From positions 40,623 through 104,622 of the forward strand of contig JBCAXJ010000010.1 in assembly GCA_038534135.1 (NCBI GenBank): a stretch of DNA of 64,000 nucleotides. Reading direction: 5' to 3'. Both the position numbers and the translations under genes were made by a program. The DNA comes from Thermohalobaculum sp038534135 (GTDB lineage: Bacteria > Pseudomonadota > Alphaproteobacteria > Rhodobacterales > Rhodobacteraceae). Positions 60,711 through 64,000 of the stretch are shown piece by piece; position 1 is the stretch's first letter; each line of letters starts with the position of its first letter. The notes below the pieces were generated by a model. The model was not told where the DNA came from. It saw only the letters and a list, made by a program, of their open reading frames with translations, and searched no databases.

Positions 60711-62044
60711 GTCAGGGCTTTCTCGATGGCGCGGCCGATGCGCAGCAGGCGTTCCTCGTGATGTGGGGGGGCGAACAGCATGAAGCCGCACATCGGATTG
60801 GCCGTGGGGATCGTGATCGAGGACATCACCAGCAGGTTGCCCAGCCGCGTGTTGCGCAGTGCGAGCAGGTTGCGCTGGGTGAAGTAGTCGTGGTCGTCCA
60901 GCAGGCGCTGCGTGTTCGGCGGCATGATCGGTGAGCTTGGCATGACGATCAGGCCATGCTCGGCGATGCGGGCGACAAGGCTGGCGTGGTGGGCGTCCAT
61001 CTCGGCACGGGCCTGCGCGTCCTTGGCGGGATCTGCGTGCTCACCCTGGCGAAAGCGCGTCTCGAGCGGGGGCCACATGGTGCCGGGCTGGGCGTCGATC
61101 TCGGCACCCCATTCGGCCCAGGCCTCGGACGTCACGATCGGGCTGACATTGGACATGGTGTCGAAGCAGGCCTGGAACTCGGGCACTGGGCCGCGGGTGA
61201 TGTTGGCGCCTGCCTTGCCGAGCGCGTCAAGCGTGGCCTCGAAAGCGGGTGCGACCTCCGGATCGGCATCGTCGAAGACGATGGTCTCGGCGACATGGAA
61301 GGTCTCGTCGCCAAGGCTTGCGCCATCCCAGTCGGGCAGGTCCATATCGGCGAGGATGGCAAACAGGTGCGCCGCGTCCTCGACCGTGCGGGTCAGCGGG
61401 CCGACCGTGTCGTAGGTGCGCGAGAGCGCGATGACGCCGTCGGTCGGGATCAGGCCCGCCGTGGTCTTCAGCCCGACGAGGTCGTTCCAGGCAGCCGGGA
61501 TGCGGACCGAGCCGCCGGTGTCCGAGCCGATGCCTGCGGCCGCAAGGCCAAGCTTGGTTGAGACGGCAGCCCCCGACGAGGATCCGCCGGGCGCACGGTC
61601 AGGTTCTATCGCGTTGGGCGGAGTCCCGGTCATCGGGTTGACGCCGAGGCCGGAGAACGCCAGCTCGGTCGTGTGGGTCTTGCCGAGGCAGACGGTGCCT
61701 GCGTCGGTGGCACGCTGCAGGACCGTGCAATCGGCTTCCGGGATGCGGCCTTTCAACAGGCGCGTCCCGCCTTCGGTTCCGACGCCTGCCGTGTCGTAGA
61801 GGTCCTTCCACGAGATCGGCACGCCGTCCAGTGGACCTTTGCGGAAGTTCGCTGCCGCACGCTTGGCCGCGCCGAGGGCTTCCGTTCGCGCGCGTTCCGA
61901 CGTGGTGCGCGCGTAGATGTCATCGCGGGCCGGATGCGCGTCTATGGCGTCAAGGAAGGCGTCGGTCAGCGCGCGTGGGTCGATCTGCCCCGCTTCAATG
62001 GCACGGCCCAGATCCGCCGCGCTCATTTTCAACCAGTCTTGCAT
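60707..62044 (-). CDS. Amidase signature family hydrolase
   Basis: A 445-residue Ser-Ser-Lys amidase. The catalytic Lys is in GVPISWKDLYDTAG at about 80; the signature follows with APGGSSSGAAVSTKLGLAAAGIGSDTGGSVRIPAAWNDLVGLKTT holding the cis-Ser and the nucleophilic Ser. The length matches stand-alone amidases rather than GatA (about 485). It is divergent from ubiH and coupled to the VOC gene. Confidence 0.93.
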   Translation of the reverse strand: MQDWLKMSAADLGRAIEAGQIDPRALTDAFLDAIDAHPARDDIYARTTSERARTEALGAAKRAAANFRKGPLDGVPISWKDLYDTAGVGTEGGTRLLKGRIPEADCTVLQRATDAGTVCLGKTHTTELAFSGLGVNPMTGTPPNAIEPDRAPGGSSSGAAVSTKLGLAAAGIGSDTGGSVRIPAAWNDLVGLKTTAGLIPTDGVIALSRTYDTVGPLTRTVEDAAHLFAILADMDLPDWDGASLGDETFHVAETIVFDDADPEVAPAFEATLDALGKAGANITRGPVPEFQACFDTMSNVSPIVTSEAWAEWGAEIDAQPGTMWPPLETRFRQGEHADPAKDAQARAEMDAHHASLVARIAEHGLIVMPSSPIMPPNTQRLLDDHDYFTQRNLLALRNTRLGNLLVMSSITIPTANPMCGFMLFAPPHHEERLLRIGRAIEKALT

Positions 62045-62110
62045 CGCATTCGCCCCCTGCGTCCTTCGCGTGCGTGGACATTTGCGGGTGGCGTTCCAAT
62101 AGTAAAGCCC

Positions 62111-63343
62111 ATGAGCGATCCAAAATTCAGCGATCCGAAGTACGATGTTTGCATCCTGGGCGGCGGGCTGGTCGGCTCGGCCATGGCGCTGGCCTTGGAC
62201 TTACAAGGTCTCCGCGTTGCGCTGATTGATCCGGTCACCGCGGATGTCCGGGGCGATCCGGCCTTCGACGGGCGGGCCTATGCCGTGGCGCCGGGCTCAG
62301 CCAACCTGCTGCGGGCTTTGGGCGCCTGGGATATGCTCGCGGACAACGCACAGCCGGTGACCGGGATCACCGTGCGCGACACCTGCACTGGTCCGGTGCC
62401 GCCTGCAATGCTGCATTTTGATCCGGCGGAGGGAATGAATTCGACACTCGGCTGGATCGTCGAGGACCGGCATCTGCGCGGCGCTCTGCTGAACAGGCTG
62501 TCCGAAAGCGGCGTGGAGTGTTTGGATGCCGCGCTCGGAGAGGTTGCGCGAGAGACCACAGGGGCAGCGATCCGGGTCGGCGACGATCTTCTGCGCGCCG
62601 GTTTGGTGATCGCCTGCGATGGACGGCGCTCGGCGACCGCGCGGGACGCCGGGATTCGCTATCTCGGCTGGACCTACGGGCAGACAGGGCTGGTGTCGGC
62701 GATCGAACACGACCTGCCGCATGGTGGTGCTGCGCATCAGGCGTTCTTCCCAGGCGGGCCATTCGCCGTTCTGCCGTTGACGGAAAACCGGTCCTCGCTG
62801 GTCTGGTCGGAGCGTTACGCAGAGGCGGCGCGGATCAAGGCACTTCCCGATGACGCGTACCTGGCCGAGATCGCACGGCGCCTGGACGGGCGGTTGGGCG
62901 AGATCCGACCCGCTGGCAAGCGCTGGGCCTATCCGCTGGGACTATCGCTCGCGACCGAGTATGCAAGGCCACGGTTGGTGGTTGCCGGCGATGCAGCGCA
63001 CGGTGTCCACCCGATTGCGGGCCAGGGCATGAATCTGGGGCTGCGCGATGTCGCGGCCCTGACCGAAGTGCTGACCGAAGCCGCGCGGCGCGGTGAGGAC
63101 ATTGGCTCGATCGACGTGCTGCGCCGCTATGAGCAATGGCGCCGGTTCGATGCAACGGCGCTTGCGCTTGGAATGGATGCCTTGAACCGGCTGTTTTCGA
63201 CCGATCTGGGCCCGGCGCAGGCGCTGCGCAATCTGGGCCTCGGTCTTGTCGGGCACCTGAGCGGCGCGCGGCGGCTCTTCATGGCCGAGGCGTCGGGCCG
63301 GTCGGGAGATGTGCCGCGCTTGCTGGCGGGTCAGCCGCTCTGA
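62111..63343 (+). CDS. ubiH: UbiH/UbiF/VisC/COQ6 family FAD-dependent hydroxylase
   Basis: Flavin monooxygenase for ring hydroxylation in ubiquinone synthesis. From ATG 62111 it is 410 residues with CILGGGLVGSAMALALDLQG (FAD), GRAYAVAPGS, CDGRRSATARDAGI (NADPH/FAD DG motif) and RLVVAGDAAHGVHPIAGQGMNLGLRDVAAL (second FAD motif). Which ring position it acts on (UbiH, UbiI, UbiF or UbiL type) cannot be told; Rhodobacterales often use broad-range members. Confidence 0.9.
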   Translation: MSDPKFSDPKYDVCILGGGLVGSAMALALDLQGLRVALIDPVTADVRGDPAFDGRAYAVAPGSANLLRALGAWDMLADNAQPVTGITVRDTCTGPVPPAMLHFDPAEGMNSTLGWIVEDRHLRGALLNRLSESGVECLDAALGEVARETTGAAIRVGDDLLRAGLVIACDGRRSATARDAGIRYLGWTYGQTGLVSAIEHDLPHGGAAHQAFFPGGPFAVLPLTENRSSLVWSERYAEAARIKALPDDAYLAEIARRLDGRLGEIRPAGKRWAYPLGLSLATEYARPRLVVAGDAAHGVHPIAGQGMNLGLRDVAALTEVLTEAARRGEDIGSIDVLRRYEQWRRFDATALALGMDALNRLFSTDLGPAQALRNLGLGLVGHLSGARRLFMAEASGRSGDVPRLLAGQPL

Positions 63344-63445
63344 GGCCTCGCAATGAGGCTTTGATCAAGTCTTTCCTTCGCCGATCGCCAGATGTGCGAT
63401 AGAGTCTGCCTATTCTTTGAAGGATTGACGAGGTCACTATACGCC

Positions 63446-63934
63446 ATGCCGCGGAACGAGACTTTAAATTCGGATTGTACAACAGAAGAAGACTGGAGCC
63501 TGAGAGCAAACGGCACGGCCTATTTCGATCGCAAGGACGAAACCGATAGTCTGCTTGACCGGATCCGTAACAGTTCAGCCACAGTAACTGGGATCGCGGG
63601 CCTGCGCGGCGCCGGGAAATCCAGTCTGGCAATGCGGGTTCTGAAGCGCTGCGAAACAGAAGACGGCGCATTCACGCTGCTGGTTCACTCACCGACCAGC
63701 TACGAGCCGAAGGAATTTCTGATCTCGGTCTTTCAGCGCTGCTGCAAGGACGTGGTGCGCCGGGTGGACGAGCTGCTTGGCCAAGCTGTGACGCTGCAGG
63801 ATCGCGGCGAAGAACACCAGCGTAAAGCCTGGGCCAAAATGTGGCTTCTGGGTGTGGGGGCGGCTCTCGTCGCCGTGTTGACGCTCGTGTATTTGGTTTA
63901 TTCAGCCGAACAGCAAAGCCGTAGAGCCCTCTGA
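63446..63934 (+). CDS. P-loop NTPase with C-terminal transmembrane helix, probably truncated
   Basis: A 162-residue frame from ATG 63446. A Walker A loop GIAGLRGAGKSSLAMRV lies at about 50-60, a second strand FTLLVHSPTSYEP near 85, and one membrane helix WLLGVGAALVAVLTLVYLVY at about 133-152, after which it stops at a TGA (AEQQSRRAL). There is no visible Walker B or sensor region, so it looks like the front part of a larger STAND/KAP-type membrane NTPase. The window ends 66 nt later, so whether more coding sequence follows cannot be seen. Confidence 0.6.
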   Translation: MPRNETLNSDCTTEEDWSLRANGTAYFDRKDETDSLLDRIRNSSATVTGIAGLRGAGKSSLAMRVLKRCETEDGAFTLLVHSPTSYEPKEFLISVFQRCCKDVVRRVDELLGQAVTLQDRGEEHQRKAWAKMWLLGVGAALVAVLTLVYLVYSAEQQSRRAL

Positions 63935-64000
63935 ACATCTCCGGCGATTTCGGCGCACGGCCTTCCGGGCCGGTTTGGAGGGGTCGAATTGGCGGGTTCG

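Overview
The window looks like a chromosomal segment of a marine-type alphaproteobacterium of the order Rhodobacterales (Roseobacter-like). The pointers are high GC with strong C/G third positions, the gene blocks thioredoxin/LON/Trm112, FtsK/LolA and dnaB/alr, a zeta-type F1-ATPase inhibitor (DUF1476), a PotFGHI polyamine transporter and a Rhodobacterales-style flagellar block (fliL-flgH-flgA-flgG-flgF-unknown-motA). No rRNA, tRNA, CRISPR array, prophage or insertion sequence was recognised.

Layout. 0.1-9.3 kb is mostly minus-strand core: two tiny leader-peptide-like proteins, MlaFE lipid transport, a DUF2927 lipoprotein, alanine racemase, DnaB with a cluster of DnaA-box-like sites in front, threonine aldolase, and the rpsF-rpsR-rplI ribosomal operon with a clear terminator. 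9.4-14 kb holds a secreted caspase fused to a formylglycine-generating-enzyme-like domain, an O6-alkylguanine-DNA methyltransferase coupled to a 53-codon gene, an SDR and a DDAH. 14.1-18.2 kb is potFGHI. 18.2-25.7 kb carries the ATPase inhibitor, a photolyase-like protein that has lost its FAD core, OpgH, and a compact operon of a BchC-like dehydrogenase, a divergent pterin synthase, a glycosyltransferase and a methyltransferase. 25.9-30.9 kb is a hydantoinase A/B plus FAD-oxidoreductase catabolic operon. 31-35 kb has ComM with a CtrA-type site in its divergent promoter, an MFS carrier and ArgB. 35.3-41.6 kb is an isolated flagellar sub-operon. 41.8-51.2 kb carries transport and sugar-acid metabolism (DMT exporter, paired Lin0512 proteins, OtnK/OtnC, an IlvD/Edd dehydratase), a tRNA-editing protein, a CnoX-like thioredoxin with LON and Trm112 partners, and an orphan BrnA-like antitoxin behind operator-like repeats. 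51.2-63.3 kb is core (LolA, LysM, FtsK, DapC-like aminotransferase, then VOC/amidase/UbiH), interrupted at about 56.5-60.3 kb by an accessory patch.

The accessory patch is the most foreign part. The 5' end of the aminotransferase gene and its upstream region are duplicated as a 152-bp direct repeat (144/152 identical by eye). The second copy cuts off a leucine-rich-repeat (LRR) gene. Next to it lies a strikingly AT-rich LRR protein with C-terminal membrane helices, then an unrecognised Ala/Gly-rich hydrophobic protein, and beyond the core genes a short P-loop/transmembrane fragment.

The best candidate for an undescribed system is the 21.7-24.9 kb operon. Its PTPS/QueD-like enzyme carries HGA where the family has the zinc-binding HGH, and it is co-transcribed with a BchC-like dehydrogenase, a GT4 glycosyltransferase and a class I methyltransferase. 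I infer a glycosylated or methylated pterin-like product. A photolyase N-terminal (antenna-binding) domain protein is encoded nearby; the link between the two is speculative. All functional calls come from reading motifs; no database search was run.
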